64,000 nt of DNA from Stieleria mannarensis (GCF_014154935.1 NZ_JACEHH010000025.1:1-64000); one strand, 5' to 3'; shown: positions 43,364 through 52,886, counted from the first letter of the stretch. Made by a program: numbers and translations. Notes: generated by a model not told the origin, from the sequence alone.

Positions 43364-46234
43364 ATGCCCGAGCGAACCATCCAAGAACGTCAGAATTCGT
43401 GCTCGGCCCCGAGCGTTGGTCGTGGAGGGGCGATCCAACGCAGGAGTTTTCTGGGCGCGATCGGCGCCGGTGGCGGTGCAGCCGTGTTGCCGACCGGCTC
43501 CCAGGCCATTGCGGGACCGTTTTCCGAGGCCGATGTTTCCGATCATCTGGTGCCGGCCGACAAGAAATTGTCCGCGGAGTGGTTGGCTTCGCTGACCAAC
43601 CGTGGCCAAGCCGAGGTGTTCTCGGGCGAACAACTCAAATACGTCGGCATGCCGGTCGGCGGCATCGGCTGCGGCCAGTTGTACTTGGCCGGCGATGGCC
43701 GGCTGTGGTTGTGGGACATCTTCAAGTGCAATTACACGCGTGAACGCGGCCACGGTCAACGGATCGCCGCGTTCACACTGGGAGGACACTACGCCCATCC
43801 GGTCGCCGCAGGAGAAGAATACACGAATCGCAACGGTGCCGACGTCGCACAGGGATTCGAGGTCCGCGTAAGAACATCCGACAGAACGATCACGCGGACG
43901 CTGGACCGGCAGGGCTTTCCGGACGTGACGTTCCGCGGCGAGTACCCGATCGGAAAGGTGACGTACCGTGACGCTGACGTACCGGTTGAGGTGCGTTTGG
44001 AAGCGTTCAGCCCCTTCATACCGTTGGCGGCCAAGGATTCCGCTATCCCGGCAACGATCTTGAGTTACACGGTCACCAATCCATCCCAGCAGCCCGTCGA
44101 AATCGACCTGGGAGGTTGGCTGCAAAACGCCACCTGCCCGTACACCACCGATCCCGCGCTCGGCCAGCGACGCAACCGTTGTGTGCAGGCAGACGACCAC
44201 CTGAGCATGCTCAGCACGGTCGAAGGCGAAGGCGTCAAAAACAAACACGGGAATGGTTCGCTGGCATTGTCGCTGCTGCATGATACCGTTGGACTGGGCG
44301 CCGGTGAAAAGGGGCTGTCGATTGCTGCCGCCACCTCCCTGGTCGATCCCAATCGTCCGGGTGAGATGTTCGATCAAGCGACGCCGCTTGATCAACTAGA
44401 CGACGCGGTCAAACCGTTGGGCGAATTGCTCGTCGGCGGGGTGTTCGCGGCGTTCCGCTTGGCACCCGGCCAGTCGAAAACCATCGACTTCGCCATCACC
44501 TGGTACTTCCCCGACTACAACCAGAAAGGTCGAGGCCGCAGCCAGATGCTCGGGGTGCGGGATTTCGTTCGGCTGCGCCGACACTATGCACCTCGGTTCA
44601 ATTCGGCCGCTGACGTCGCCGGTTACATCAGCCAGAATAAGACGAGGCTGCTGGGCGGCACACGCGACTGGAACCAAACCTGGTACGACAGCACGTTGCC
44701 GTACTGGTTGCTCGACCGCAGCTTCATTCCGATCGACTGCATCGCCAGCCAGACGTTTCATTGGTTCGACAGTGGCCGTCCGTACGCTTGGGAGGGCGTC
44801 GATTGCTGTCCGGGAACCTGCACCCACGTTTGGCATTATGCGCAAGCCCTCGGTCGGATTTTTCCCGAAATTGAACGTGCCTTTCGCGAACGAGTGGACT
44901 TCAAAGCCGGCGTCGGTTTTCTCCCGGAGACTGGCACCATCGGCCATCGCGCCGAAAACCACAAAACGCCCGCCACCGATGGCCAAGCCGGAACAATCTT
45001 GCGTGTCTATCGCGAACACCAGATGTCGGCTGACGATGATTTCTTGAAACGGGTCTGGCCGAACGTAAAGAAAGCAATCCAGTACTTGATCGGTCAAGAC
45101 GGCGACGGCGACGGATTGCTGGAAGGCAAACAACCGCACACGCTGGACGCCTCTTGGTATGGCCCGATGGGCTGGCTGAGTGGAATGTACTTGGCTGCGC
45201 TCGCGGCCGGCGAAGCGATGGCGACCGAAATGGGTGACACCCCATTTGCCACGCAGTGTCGCACGATCCTCGACCGGGGATCGCAACGGATCGTCGAGGA
45301 ACTATTCGACGGCGAGTACTTCATTCACAAGCCCGATCCCAACGTCCGGGCTCTCAACTCAAATCGAGGCTGTCATATCGATCAAGTGCTCGGTCAGGCC
45401 TGGATGATGCAGGTCGGACTGGGCCGGGTGATCCCGGAGCGGGAAACGGTTTCGGCGCTCAACAGCCTCTGGAAATACAACTTTGCCCCCGACGCCGGAC
45501 AATACGCGCTCGATCATGTTCAGATCGAAAAGGCGTTCCGTTGGTACGCGATGCCCGGAGAGGCAGGGTTGTTGATGTGCACGTGGCCCAAGGGTGGTGC
45601 AATCGAGGCGGTCCCCGGCGACGGAATGCGGACGAAGGCGAATCCACCGGTTTACACGGGACCCGGCGGCTATTTCAACGAATGCATGAACGGATTCGAA
45701 TATCAAGTCGCCGCCCACATGGTTTATGAAGGCGCCCCCGGAGACGCGTTGGTCGAAAAGGGGCTGGCGATTGCCAAGTCGGTGCATGAACGATACGCAG
45801 CGGTGAAGCGCAACCCATACAACGAGATCGAATGCAGTGATCACTATGCCCGTTCCATGGCCAGTTACGGTGTCTTTTTAGCGGCTTGCGGATTCACGTA
45901 CCACGGCCCCCAAGGACGCATCGGATTCGCCCCACGCGTTTCACCGGACCACTTCAAAGCCCCGTTTACCGCGGCGGAGGGCTGGGGCAGCTTCGCCCAA
46001 AACGTCGACGATGGAAAACAGTCCGCGTCGATCGAATTGCGTTACGGCCGGCTCGCTCTCAACGAACTCAGTCTCGAGCAAGTCGCCGGAACAGCGGCCA
46101 GCGGCGCGGTCGTGGCCGTTGATGGGAAGCAGCTTCCTGCCGAATTCCAGAATCAACAAGGCCGCTATGCCCTTCGATTTCCCGGCGGGCTGACGCTAAA
46201 AGCGGGACAGAAACTGGAAGTCAATTTATTGTAG
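43364..46234 (+). CDS. Exported GH116-type glycoside hydrolase 1
   Basis: 956 residues with a twin-arginine-like signal (IQRRSFLGAIGAGGGAAVLP, about 25-44). N-terminal beta-sandwich (LKYVGMPVGGIGCGQLYLAG) and C-terminal alpha-barrel of the GBA2/GH116 family: WYDSTLPYWLLDRSFIPIDC, PYAWEGVDCCPGTCTHVWHY (Glu477, aligned with the region of the catalytic nucleophile) and CHIDQVLGQAW (Asp673, aligned with the acid/base). GH116 enzymes hydrolyse beta-glucosides, beta-xylosides, glucosylceramide and related bonds. The CCPGxCTHVW motif marks a distinct bacterial branch whose substrate is not known. Start is three bases after the sulfatase 3 stop. Confidence 0.88.
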   Translation: MPERTIQERQNSCSAPSVGRGGAIQRRSFLGAIGAGGGAAVLPTGSQAIAGPFSEADVSDHLVPADKKLSAEWLASLTNRGQAEVFSGEQLKYVGMPVGGIGCGQLYLAGDGRLWLWDIFKCNYTRERGHGQRIAAFTLGGHYAHPVAAGEEYTNRNGADVAQGFEVRVRTSDRTITRTLDRQGFPDVTFRGEYPIGKVTYRDADVPVEVRLEAFSPFIPLAAKDSAIPATILSYTVTNPSQQPVEIDLGGWLQNATCPYTTDPALGQRRNRCVQADDHLSMLSTVEGEGVKNKHGNGSLALSLLHDTVGLGAGEKGLSIAAATSLVDPNRPGEMFDQATPLDQLDDAVKPLGELLVGGVFAAFRLAPGQSKTIDFAITWYFPDYNQKGRGRSQMLGVRDFVRLRRHYAPRFNSAADVAGYISQNKTRLLGGTRDWNQTWYDSTLPYWLLDRSFIPIDCIASQTFHWFDSGRPYAWEGVDCCPGTCTHVWHYAQALGRIFPEIERAFRERVDFKAGVGFLPETGTIGHRAENHKTPATDGQAGTILRVYREHQMSADDDFLKRVWPNVKKAIQYLIGQDGDGDGLLEGKQPHTLDASWYGPMGWLSGMYLAALAAGEAMATEMGDTPFATQCRTILDRGSQRIVEELFDGEYFIHKPDPNVRALNSNRGCHIDQVLGQAWMMQVGLGRVIPERETVSALNSLWKYNFAPDAGQYALDHVQIEKAFRWYAMPGEAGLLMCTWPKGGAIEAVPGDGMRTKANPPVYTGPGGYFNECMNGFEYQVAAHMVYEGAPGDALVEKGLAIAKSVHERYAAVKRNPYNEIECSDHYARSMASYGVFLAACGFTYHGPQGRIGFAPRVSPDHFKAPFTAAEGWGSFAQNVDDGKQSASIELRYGRLALNELSLEQVAGTAASGAVVAVDGKQLPAEFQNQQGRYALRFPGGLTLKAGQKLEVNLL

Positions 46235-46262
46235 TGCCGGACGACAACAGCCGACCCAACCG

Positions 46263-49200
46263 ATGAAGAACGAATCGATCGATCCCGTGAATCCCGATCA
46301 CCGTTGTTGCGGAGGTTCCTCCTGTGAACCCCAAGTGATCGGGCGTCGCAACCTTATCAAAGTCGCCGGACTGACGTCCGCGATGCTCGCCGCAGGCCAG
46401 GCAAAGCTGATGGCGGGCCCCTTCGCGGCCGAGGACTTTGAAACGATCATTCCGTCGGACAAGAAGTTAAGCAAGGATTGGATTGCCAGCTTGTACGCAC
46501 GCGGCAATCCGTTGACCGCGACCGCAGACGAACTCGACTTTATCGGAATGCCCATCAATGGATTGAGCACGGGGCAGGTATATCTGGGAGGTGACGGACG
46601 TCTTTGGTATTGGAATTTGGACGGAAACCGAGACGCCAAACACACCACCAAGGGGCCGCGGTTCACCGATCCGGATTCCATGCACTCGCCCATGAGTCAG
46701 GGTTTTGCGTTGCAAGTTGACTCGGGCGACGAACAACAAGTCTTCACCCTGGACTCCAAGGGCTTTGAAGACGTGGTTTTCACCAACGCCTATCCTATGG
46801 CGCGGGTGGCGTACTCCGCCGCGGCTTGTCCCGTCGATGTCCGCCTGGAGGCTTACACGCCATTCATTCCGCTCAATCGGGACGATTCCAGCTATCCCGT
46901 GATCGTGATGCGATACACGATCAAAAACACTTCGGATCGGGTGCAGAAGACCGCGATCGGTGGTTGGATCGAAAACTTCTCCAACTTTAGAAGCGGACGC
47001 GGTACCCAGGGTGTCCGAATGAGCCGATACCGCCAGCAGGAGGGACTGGCCGCGGTGGAATGCTGGGCGGCCTCGGTTGCCCGCGACCACCGCGAGGTGC
47101 AAACCGAAGTGTTCGCCGATTTCGAGGGCGGCGATTACGGCGACTGGAAGGTCGAAGGAGACGCCTTCGGCAGCGTTCCGGCCTCGGGCGGCCGCACGAT
47201 TCAAAAATTGTCTGGGTTCAAAGGCAAGGGATTGGTGAATTCCTGGACCGGGAGCGACCAACCCCAGGGCAAACTGATTTCGCCCCAGTTCAACATCGAA
47301 AAACCCTTCATCAATTTTCTCATCGGCGGCGGCCGGGATCTGAAAACTCTGAACATCAGCTTGTGGGTGGATGGAAAGAAGGTCCGATCGACCGCAGGAA
47401 AACAGTCCGACGCGATGGCGTGGGCCAGTTGGAACGTCGCAGAATTGGTCGGCCGGCGGGCGCACCTCGAGATTCTAGATGCATCGTCGCGAGGGTGGGG
47501 CCACATCGATGTCGACCACATCGTGTTTTCGAATCAACCACCCAACCGCCAATCCAAGTCGTCTTTAGAACAAGCCACCGATTTCGGGGCGATCGCGCTG
47601 GGTTTGCTCGGTGACGAGACACCGGACATCGTGGACATCAAACGAGCCGAACCAGATGCGTCCGGTCTGTTTGAATCCAAGCAACCTCGTCCGCAAAATG
47701 GAGACAGCTTCCAGCGCCCGTTCAGCGAGCGGGGATTCGCCTCAGTCGGCAGGACGCTTTCGCTGCAACCAGGTGAACAGAAAACCGTTTCGTTCGCACT
47801 GTCATGGCGATTCCCCAACGCGAATTATGTGACCAGCTTTGGCCGCAAGCCGGGAGCCCGTGACGTCAATTTCTATTCGACCTTGTGGCCCACCGCGACC
47901 GCGGCCGCTGCTGCGGTTGCGACGCGAGAGAACGAACTGCACGCGACGACGAAGACTTGGGTTGAAACGTGGTACGATTCCACGTTGCCCCATTGGTTCC
48001 TGGAGCGAACCTTCATCCCGATCAATTGCATGCAGACCCAGTTGGCCGAGCGGCTGGCGCTGCAGGACGGCATGTACAACCTGGACGAAGGGGTGAATTG
48101 CTGTCCGGGAAACTGCACGCACGTCTGGCAGTATGCCCAAGGATTGGCGCGGATCTTTCCGGTCATCGAACGCGAGTGCCGCGACAAGGTGGAATACGGC
48201 AAGGGATTCCGGCCAAGCGACGGTGCGATCAATTTTCGCCATTCCATCGGCAAATTCCAGGATGCCGTTGACGGCCAGTGCGGCACGATTCTACGCGTGC
48301 TGCGCGAGAGCCAGATGACGACGGACTATCGATTCCTGGTAAGCATCTGGGACCGCACCCGGCTTTCGATGGATCATGTCATCCGCAAATGGGATCCGGA
48401 TGGTGATGGACTGCTCGCCGGGGCGCAGCACAACACGCTGGATGAACCCTGGTTCGGACAGGTGCATTGGCTGATCAACCTGTACCACGCCGCACTCAAG
48501 GCCGCTGCGGTCATGGCCCGCCAGATGAATCAACCGCGTGTCGCAGAGCGCTATGAACGGATCGTTGCCAAAGGGGCTCCGGCGATGGTCGACCTGCTGT
48601 GGAACGAGGATTATGGCTACTTCATCCACAAACCCGGACCGGGCGAGGATCAGAAACACGGCTCGGTCAACGGTTGTCACATCGACCAGGTCTTCGGCGA
48701 GTTCTGGCTCTTGAACCTCGGACTCGATCGAACGCTGCCGCAAGACAAGATCCGCCAAACGTTGGAATCGCTCTGGACGTACAACTTCGCACCCAATGTG
48801 GGCGATTTCAGAAAGGTCATGACCGATGGACGTTGGTACGCCGTCGAAGGCAACGCGGGACTGGTGATGTGCTCGTTCCCGTATGGCAAGGTTGAACCGA
48901 AGAGCGGCAAAGCGAGCTATGCAGGATATTTAAACGAGTGCATGACCGGATTCGAATGGCAGGTCGCCGCACACATGATCTGGGAAGGCATGCTCGAAAA
49001 AGGGCTGGCGATCGGAAAAGCGATTTACGATCGCTATCTGCCGAATGACCGCAATCCGTACAACGAAATCGAGTGCAGCGACCACTACGCCCGCGCCATG
49101 GCCAGTTACAGTGCGTTCATGGCCATCTGTGGCTATCGATACGACGGACCGGCCGGGCAACTCGCCTTCGGGCCGGCGATGCAACAGGACAACTTTCGCG

Positions 49201-49319
49201 CCGCGTTTACCACCAGCCGAAGGCTGGGGACGCTTCAACCAAACGGTTCGCAATGGGCGTCAGGAGAACGCGATCGAATTGCGTTACGGCAAGCTGCACC
49301 TGAAGCAACTGACCCTTGA
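46263..49319 (+). CDS. Exported GH116-type hydrolase 2, frameshifted near its end
   Basis: Close relative of the preceding enzyme: signal GRRNLIKVAGLTSAMLAAGQ, TWYDSTLPHWFLERTFIPIN, NLDEGVNCCPGNCTHVWQY (Glu609) and NGCHIDQVFGEFW (Asp808). It carries an extra jelly-roll-like domain at about 280-425 (VFADFEGGDYGDWKVEGDAF ... WGHIDVDHIVFSNQ), like the lectin-type module attached to some GH32 enzymes. An extra A at 49215 shifts the frame: after FTT the protein reads SRRLGTLQPN and stops at 49319, whereas the frame from 49216 continues AEGWGRFNQTVRNG as in the paralogue. Residues before 979 are intact. It is either a real mutation or a sequencing error. Cys-rich N-terminus (CCGGSSC) before the signal is unusual. 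Confidence 0.85.
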   Translation: MKNESIDPVNPDHRCCGGSSCEPQVIGRRNLIKVAGLTSAMLAAGQAKLMAGPFAAEDFETIIPSDKKLSKDWIASLYARGNPLTATADELDFIGMPINGLSTGQVYLGGDGRLWYWNLDGNRDAKHTTKGPRFTDPDSMHSPMSQGFALQVDSGDEQQVFTLDSKGFEDVVFTNAYPMARVAYSAAACPVDVRLEAYTPFIPLNRDDSSYPVIVMRYTIKNTSDRVQKTAIGGWIENFSNFRSGRGTQGVRMSRYRQQEGLAAVECWAASVARDHREVQTEVFADFEGGDYGDWKVEGDAFGSVPASGGRTIQKLSGFKGKGLVNSWTGSDQPQGKLISPQFNIEKPFINFLIGGGRDLKTLNISLWVDGKKVRSTAGKQSDAMAWASWNVAELVGRRAHLEILDASSRGWGHIDVDHIVFSNQPPNRQSKSSLEQATDFGAIALGLLGDETPDIVDIKRAEPDASGLFESKQPRPQNGDSFQRPFSERGFASVGRTLSLQPGEQKTVSFALSWRFPNANYVTSFGRKPGARDVNFYSTLWPTATAAAAAVATRENELHATTKTWVETWYDSTLPHWFLERTFIPINCMQTQLAERLALQDGMYNLDEGVNCCPGNCTHVWQYAQGLARIFPVIERECRDKVEYGKGFRPSDGAINFRHSIGKFQDAVDGQCGTILRVLRESQMTTDYRFLVSIWDRTRLSMDHVIRKWDPDGDGLLAGAQHNTLDEPWFGQVHWLINLYHAALKAAAVMARQMNQPRVAERYERIVAKGAPAMVDLLWNEDYGYFIHKPGPGEDQKHGSVNGCHIDQVFGEFWLLNLGLDRTLPQDKIRQTLESLWTYNFAPNVGDFRKVMTDGRWYAVEGNAGLVMCSFPYGKVEPKSGKASYAGYLNECMTGFEWQVAAHMIWEGMLEKGLAIGKAIYDRYLPNDRNPYNEIECSDHYARAMASYSAFMAICGYRYDGPAGQLAFGPAMQQDNFRAAFTTSRRLGTLQPNGSQWASGERDRIALRQAAPEATDP

Positions 49320-49473
49320 AATTGCCCCCGGTGCCCGATCTGGAAATCCCCGCGTCAAACTCGATGACCACGAAATCACGACAAAGACCCAGCGGGATGG
49401 TCGACGCATTATCGTTCACTTTCCGCAAGGTCTGGACATCACGGCCGGCCAAACGCTGCTGCTGGATTCATAA
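49216..49473 (+). pseudogene. Displaced C-terminal end of GH116-type hydrolase 2
   Basis: The frame starting at 49216 encodes AEGWGRFNQTVRNGRQENAI, ELRYGKLHLKQLTLEIAPG and FPQGLDITAGQTLLLDS, stopping at 49471-49473. It lines up with the end of the first GH116 enzyme (ELRYGRLALNELSLEQVAG, ALRFPGGLTLKAGQKLEVNL). Removing one base at 49215 joins it to the upstream frame and restores a protein of about 1069 residues. Confidence 0.85.
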
Positions 49474-49489
49474 GGAGATGGACAGTGCG

Positions 49490-50344
49490 ATGAAGAACAG
49501 TAAACCCATCATCCTTGTTGTCTTGGCACTGGTGACGTTTGTAACGGCTGCACTTAAACCGAACGCCGTATTGTCGGCAGACGATCGCTACGTGCTGCAA
49601 TACGACACGCCGGCCATCGACGATTCACCGGTCAAACGAACTGGACGTGCGCGAGGGCTCGGCTATATCCAGACCGCGTTGCCCCTGGGTAACGGCAGAC
49701 TTGGGGCCATGTTTTCCGGCGGGATCGAGACCGAGCACCTGTTGATCAACGACATTACGCTGTGGATGAATGCCAAACGTGGGCTGGACGAAGTCACGCA
49801 GTCGGGAACACGGCTTGGTGCCTACAAGCATCTCGAAACCGTCCGGCAGGCCTACCGGGACGGGAAGTACGGCACCAAACCGGGCAGCATGGAAGGCCTG
49901 TCCACAAAGTACCTGAGCAGCACGCAGCCGCTCGGGGGTTATGCACCGTTCACCGACTGTATCGAAGCATCCACGGTGTTGGGACGCGACGAGTCGTTCC
50001 GCAAGACACTGCAGGAATTCATCCCGAAGCTTTGTCCACAAAAGATTGGTCAATATGGCCAGCTCCAGGAATGGCCGGAGGACTGGGATCGCCCGAGGGA
50101 CAAGCATCGACACATTTCGCACCTGATTGCCCTTCATCCAGGTCGCGATCTCTCGCCATTGACAACCCCTGAATTGCATCGGGCCGCTCTGGTAACGATG
50201 CACCACCGCGGTGACGAATCGACCGGTTGGAGTACGGGATGGAAAACCTGTTTCTGGGCACGCTTGCACAACGGCGACAAGGCGCACCAGATCTATCGCT
50301 TTCTGACTGCGAAACGTGCCTATCCGAATTTGTTTGATTTTTAA
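49490..50344 (+). pseudogene. GH95 alpha-L-fucosidase remnant with internal deletion
   Basis: 284 residues from the ATG at 49490, with GGAG upstream and a signal peptide (SKPIILVVLALVTFVTAALK). The first part is a GH95 N-domain (LPLGNGRLGAMFSGGIETEH, LLINDITLWMNAKRG). After GGYAPFTD it jumps to a segment typical of the GH95 C-terminal third (GQLQEWPEDWDRPRDKHRHI SHLIALHPGRDLSP, GWSTGWKTCFWARLHNGDKA). It then ends at YPNLFDF, where full-length members go on with a conserved HPPFQIDGN stretch. GH95 enzymes are about 780 residues; the middle 350-450 with catalytic Asn/Glu and the final Asp are missing. Inactive remnant, though still in frame. Confidence 0.85.
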
Positions 50345-50357
50345 AGAGGAAATCATC

Positions 50358-51326
50358 GTGAGACTTTTGGTCTGGATCATTACTGCTACCACCGTGATGG
50401 CTGGCAGCGTCGCGGTGGCTCAATCGCAATTGGGCACCGTCGAAGTTGTCTACTGCGACGCCGAGGGGATCGGCGCCGAAGAAGGCGTGATGCGCCGTGA
50501 CCCCAGCGACATCATCAAGGTCGATGACCTTTACTACGTCTGGTATTCCAAGGGCAAGATTTCGCCAGGTTACGATGCGACCGTGTGGTATGCCACTTCA
50601 CCCGACGGCCACAGCTGGACCGAAAAAGGAATGGCGCTGGGTAAAGGCGAGCCGGGAACCTGGGAAGGTGCTAGCGTCTTTACCCCAAACATTTTGGTCG
50701 CCGAAGGACGCTACTGGCTGTTTTACACCGGCACGTCTCGCAAATTCACTCGCCCCTTCAATCCGGATTCGAAAATCGGAATCGCCGTCTCGGATTCGCC
50801 CGACGGCCCTTGGGAGCGACTCGATTCCAACCCGGCACTGACCAACAGCGACGATCCGGAAGATTTCGATTCTCATTTGGTCGATGATGCCTGCCTGATC
50901 GTCCGCGACGGCAAGTATTGGTTCTACTACAAGGGACGTCAGCTCGGGAAAGGCCCGGGGCAAACCAAGCTCGGGCTTGCGATCGCCGACAAACCAGAGG
51001 GGCCCTACGTCAGATACGAAGGCAATCCCGTCATTCCGGGCAACCACGAAGTCTTGGTTTGGCCGCAGGGTGAGGGGGTTGCCGCGTTGATTGGAACGAC
51101 CGGCCCAAAAGAATGGGTGCGTTCGATCGTTTATGCCGAAGACGGCATCCACTTCACGAAAACCCACAACGTGAAAAACGTCCCACACGCGGCCGGAGCC
51201 TATCGCCCCGAAGCCTTCACCGATTCGAATAACGGCACTCAGATCCGCTGGGGTGTTCACATCGGCAGCCGCAAGGGGTTCCTTCCCTTTGTCGAACGAT
51301 TTGATTTCAAGTCAGCGGGGGAATAA
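50358..51326 (+). CDS. Secreted five-bladed beta-propeller glycosidase (GH43/GH117-like)
   Basis: 322 residues from the GTG at 50358 (AGAGGA seven bases before). Signal peptide about 1-21 (LLVWIITATTVMAGSVAVAQ). The chain repeats blade motifs: MRRDPSDIIKVDDLYYVWYS, FTPNILVAEGRYWLFYTGTS, HLVDDACLIVRDGKYWFYYK and SIVYAEDGIHFTK. Asp in RDPSD and DD in LVDDA are placed like the catalytic acids of GH43/GH117 propellers. GH117 cuts alpha-1,3-linked anhydrogalactose from agar oligosaccharides, and GH43 acts on arabinosides and xylosides; which applies here cannot be said. It follows the GH95 remnant by 13 bases. Confidence 0.82.
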   Translation: MRLLVWIITATTVMAGSVAVAQSQLGTVEVVYCDAEGIGAEEGVMRRDPSDIIKVDDLYYVWYSKGKISPGYDATVWYATSPDGHSWTEKGMALGKGEPGTWEGASVFTPNILVAEGRYWLFYTGTSRKFTRPFNPDSKIGIAVSDSPDGPWERLDSNPALTNSDDPEDFDSHLVDDACLIVRDGKYWFYYKGRQLGKGPGQTKLGLAIADKPEGPYVRYEGNPVIPGNHEVLVWPQGEGVAALIGTTGPKEWVRSIVYAEDGIHFTKTHNVKNVPHAAGAYRPEAFTDSNNGTQIRWGVHIGSRKGFLPFVERFDFKSAGE

Positions 51327-51347
51327 GCGTGTCGAATCCCCAACCGA

Positions 51348-51418
51348 TGGTGTGTAGCCTTGAGGCGATTTCCGTCGCTGCGAAGCAGCGACAGGATGCG
51401 GCTAAAGCCTGAACACCA
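51348..51418 (+). repeat. Dispersed palindromic repeat R3
   Basis: TGGTGTGTAGCCTTGAGGCG (51348-51367) pairs imperfectly with CGGCTAAAGCCTGAACACCA (51399-51418), and the tip is the perfect hairpin CGTCGCTGCGAAGCAGCG. It recurs at 52908-52977 with few changes and frames the 207-bp element at 41707-41913. Confidence 0.85.
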
Positions 51419-51529
51419 GCGCCGTTGGGACGCCGAACAACAAGACGAAAAATCCGATCTGTCTCCAACCAATTCAATCTTCATGAACAACCGGCTAACC
51501 CCACTTCCCCTACGACGCATCATCTATCA

Positions 51530-51655
51530 CCGATTTATCGTAGCCACCTTCGCCAGAAGGTGGTTCCTCGCTGCCGTCCACCGATTTATCGTAGCTACCT
51601 TCGCCAGAAGGTGGTTCCTCGCTGCCGTCCACGCTCTGGTGAGCGTAGCTACGTT
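51530..51655 (+). repeat. Tandem 51-bp R1 repeat before the hydrolase signal peptide
   Basis: Two nearly identical 51-bp units (51530-51580 and 51581-51631) contain GTAGCYACCTTCGCCAGAAG GTGG, followed by the closing arm CACGCTCTGGTGAGCGTAGC (51631-51650). The unit length keeps a reading frame open, which could add HRFIVATFARRWFLAAV twice to the next protein if translation began at 51484. Confidence 0.85.
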
Positions 51656-51677
51656 GAAGAGCGGTTTTGCCAACAGG

Positions 51678-52886
51678 ATGCTTACCAGCCTGCTTCTGGG
51701 CCCGCTTCTAAGCGTCGCCTGTGTCGCCGATGCAGACGACTTCGCATCCAAACGCGCCGACGTGCTCGCGCTGGGCCAACTCACTCAGCCACCGGCGATG
51801 ATCGATGCGGAAGGATTCGAACGCACCGAAACGATCCGAGCGATCTATTACGACGCATTGGACTATGAAGGCCGGCCGACCAAAGTGTTTGCGTGGCTGG
51901 GCTTGCCATCCAATCCCAGTGGGAAGGTTCCGGGCATCGTGCTGGTTCATGGCGGCGGTGGAACGGCGTTTCGTCAGTGGGTCGAAAAATGGAATGAAAA
52001 GGGTTTCGCCGCGATCGCGATCGCGCACGAGGGACAGGTCGAACACCGCGAAGCATCGCGAAAGTGGGCGAAACATCAATGGCCCGGTCCCTCACGTCCG
52101 GGGCACTACAAGGACGTTTCCAAACCGCTGCAGGATCAGTGGATGTATCACGCGTTGGCCGACACCATCCTGGCCAACTCGCTGTTGCGTTCCCTACCGG
52201 AGGTTGACCAGGACAAGGTTGGAGTGATGGGGGTTTCGTGGGGCGGTGTCATCACCAGCACGGTGATGGGGATCGATACGCGTTTCGCGTTTGCCATTCC
52301 GACCTATGGGTGCGGAAAGATGGCCGATGTGGACAACCACTGGGGCGCCGCCTTGGGGGACAACACGTTCTATCGCCAGGTTTGGGACCCGCTGCACTAC
52401 CTGCCCAACGCGACGATGCCGACGCTATGGTTTTCATGGCCGCAAGACAATCACTTTCCGCTCGACAGCCAGGCGGCCAGCTATCGTGCGATGAGTGGCG
52501 AGTTCCTGGTCGCGCTGCTGCCCGGTATGAGACACAGCACGGCGGCCGCTTGGAATCCGCCGGACAGCTACGCCTTTGCCGAAAGCGTCGTCCGCGAAGG
52601 AATGCCGTGGTGCCGCCAGATCAGGACACAGTTAAACGGAAGTTCCGTTCAGTTCACGCTATCGTCGTCGAAGACCTTAGAGCACGCGGTGCTGATCTCG
52701 ACGACTGACACCGGGTACACAGGCAATCGCACCTGGATCGAATCTCCCGCTTCACTGACTCGAAAAGAGGATCATTGGGTGGCGACCGCGGATTTGCCCG
52801 ATCACACGACGTCTTGCTTTGTAAATGTCGAATCCGGAGATCTGACGATTAGTTCGCAGTACGTTGAAGTTCAACAGCGTCCGTGA
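51678..52886 (+). CDS. Secreted alpha/beta hydrolase (dienelactone hydrolase / acetylxylan esterase-like)
   Basis: 402 residues from the ATG at 51678, where a clean signal peptide begins (MLTSLLLGPLLSVACVADAD). The frame is open back to 51360 through R3 and R1 repeats; an ATG at 51484 would give 65 more residues, mostly repeat-encoded. Alpha/beta hydrolase core: IVLVHGGGGTAFRQWVEKWN (oxyanion loop), GVMGVSWGGVITSTVMG (Ser187) and, later, Asp in WFSWPQDNHFPLD and His in MRHSTAAAWNPP. It probably removes ester groups (acetyl and similar) from the target polysaccharide, which fits the neighbours; activity not proven. Start choice is uncertain because AGG is too near the ATG. Confidence 0.8.
   Translation: MLTSLLLGPLLSVACVADADDFASKRADVLALGQLTQPPAMIDAEGFERTETIRAIYYDALDYEGRPTKVFAWLGLPSNPSGKVPGIVLVHGGGGTAFRQWVEKWNEKGFAAIAIAHEGQVEHREASRKWAKHQWPGPSRPGHYKDVSKPLQDQWMYHALADTILANSLLRSLPEVDQDKVGVMGVSWGGVITSTVMGIDTRFAFAIPTYGCGKMADVDNHWGAALGDNTFYRQVWDPLHYLPNATMPTLWFSWPQDNHFPLDSQAASYRAMSGEFLVALLPGMRHSTAAAWNPPDSYAFAESVVREGMPWCRQIRTQLNGSSVQFTLSSSKTLEHAVLISTTDTGYTGNRTWIESPASLTRKEDHWVATADLPDHTTSCFVNVESGDLTISSQYVEVQQRP

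Noticed and set aside
43058-44395. 445-residue frame on the minus strand
   Set aside because: Shadow of sulfatase 3 and the first GH116 gene, both of which have clear family motifs on the + strand.
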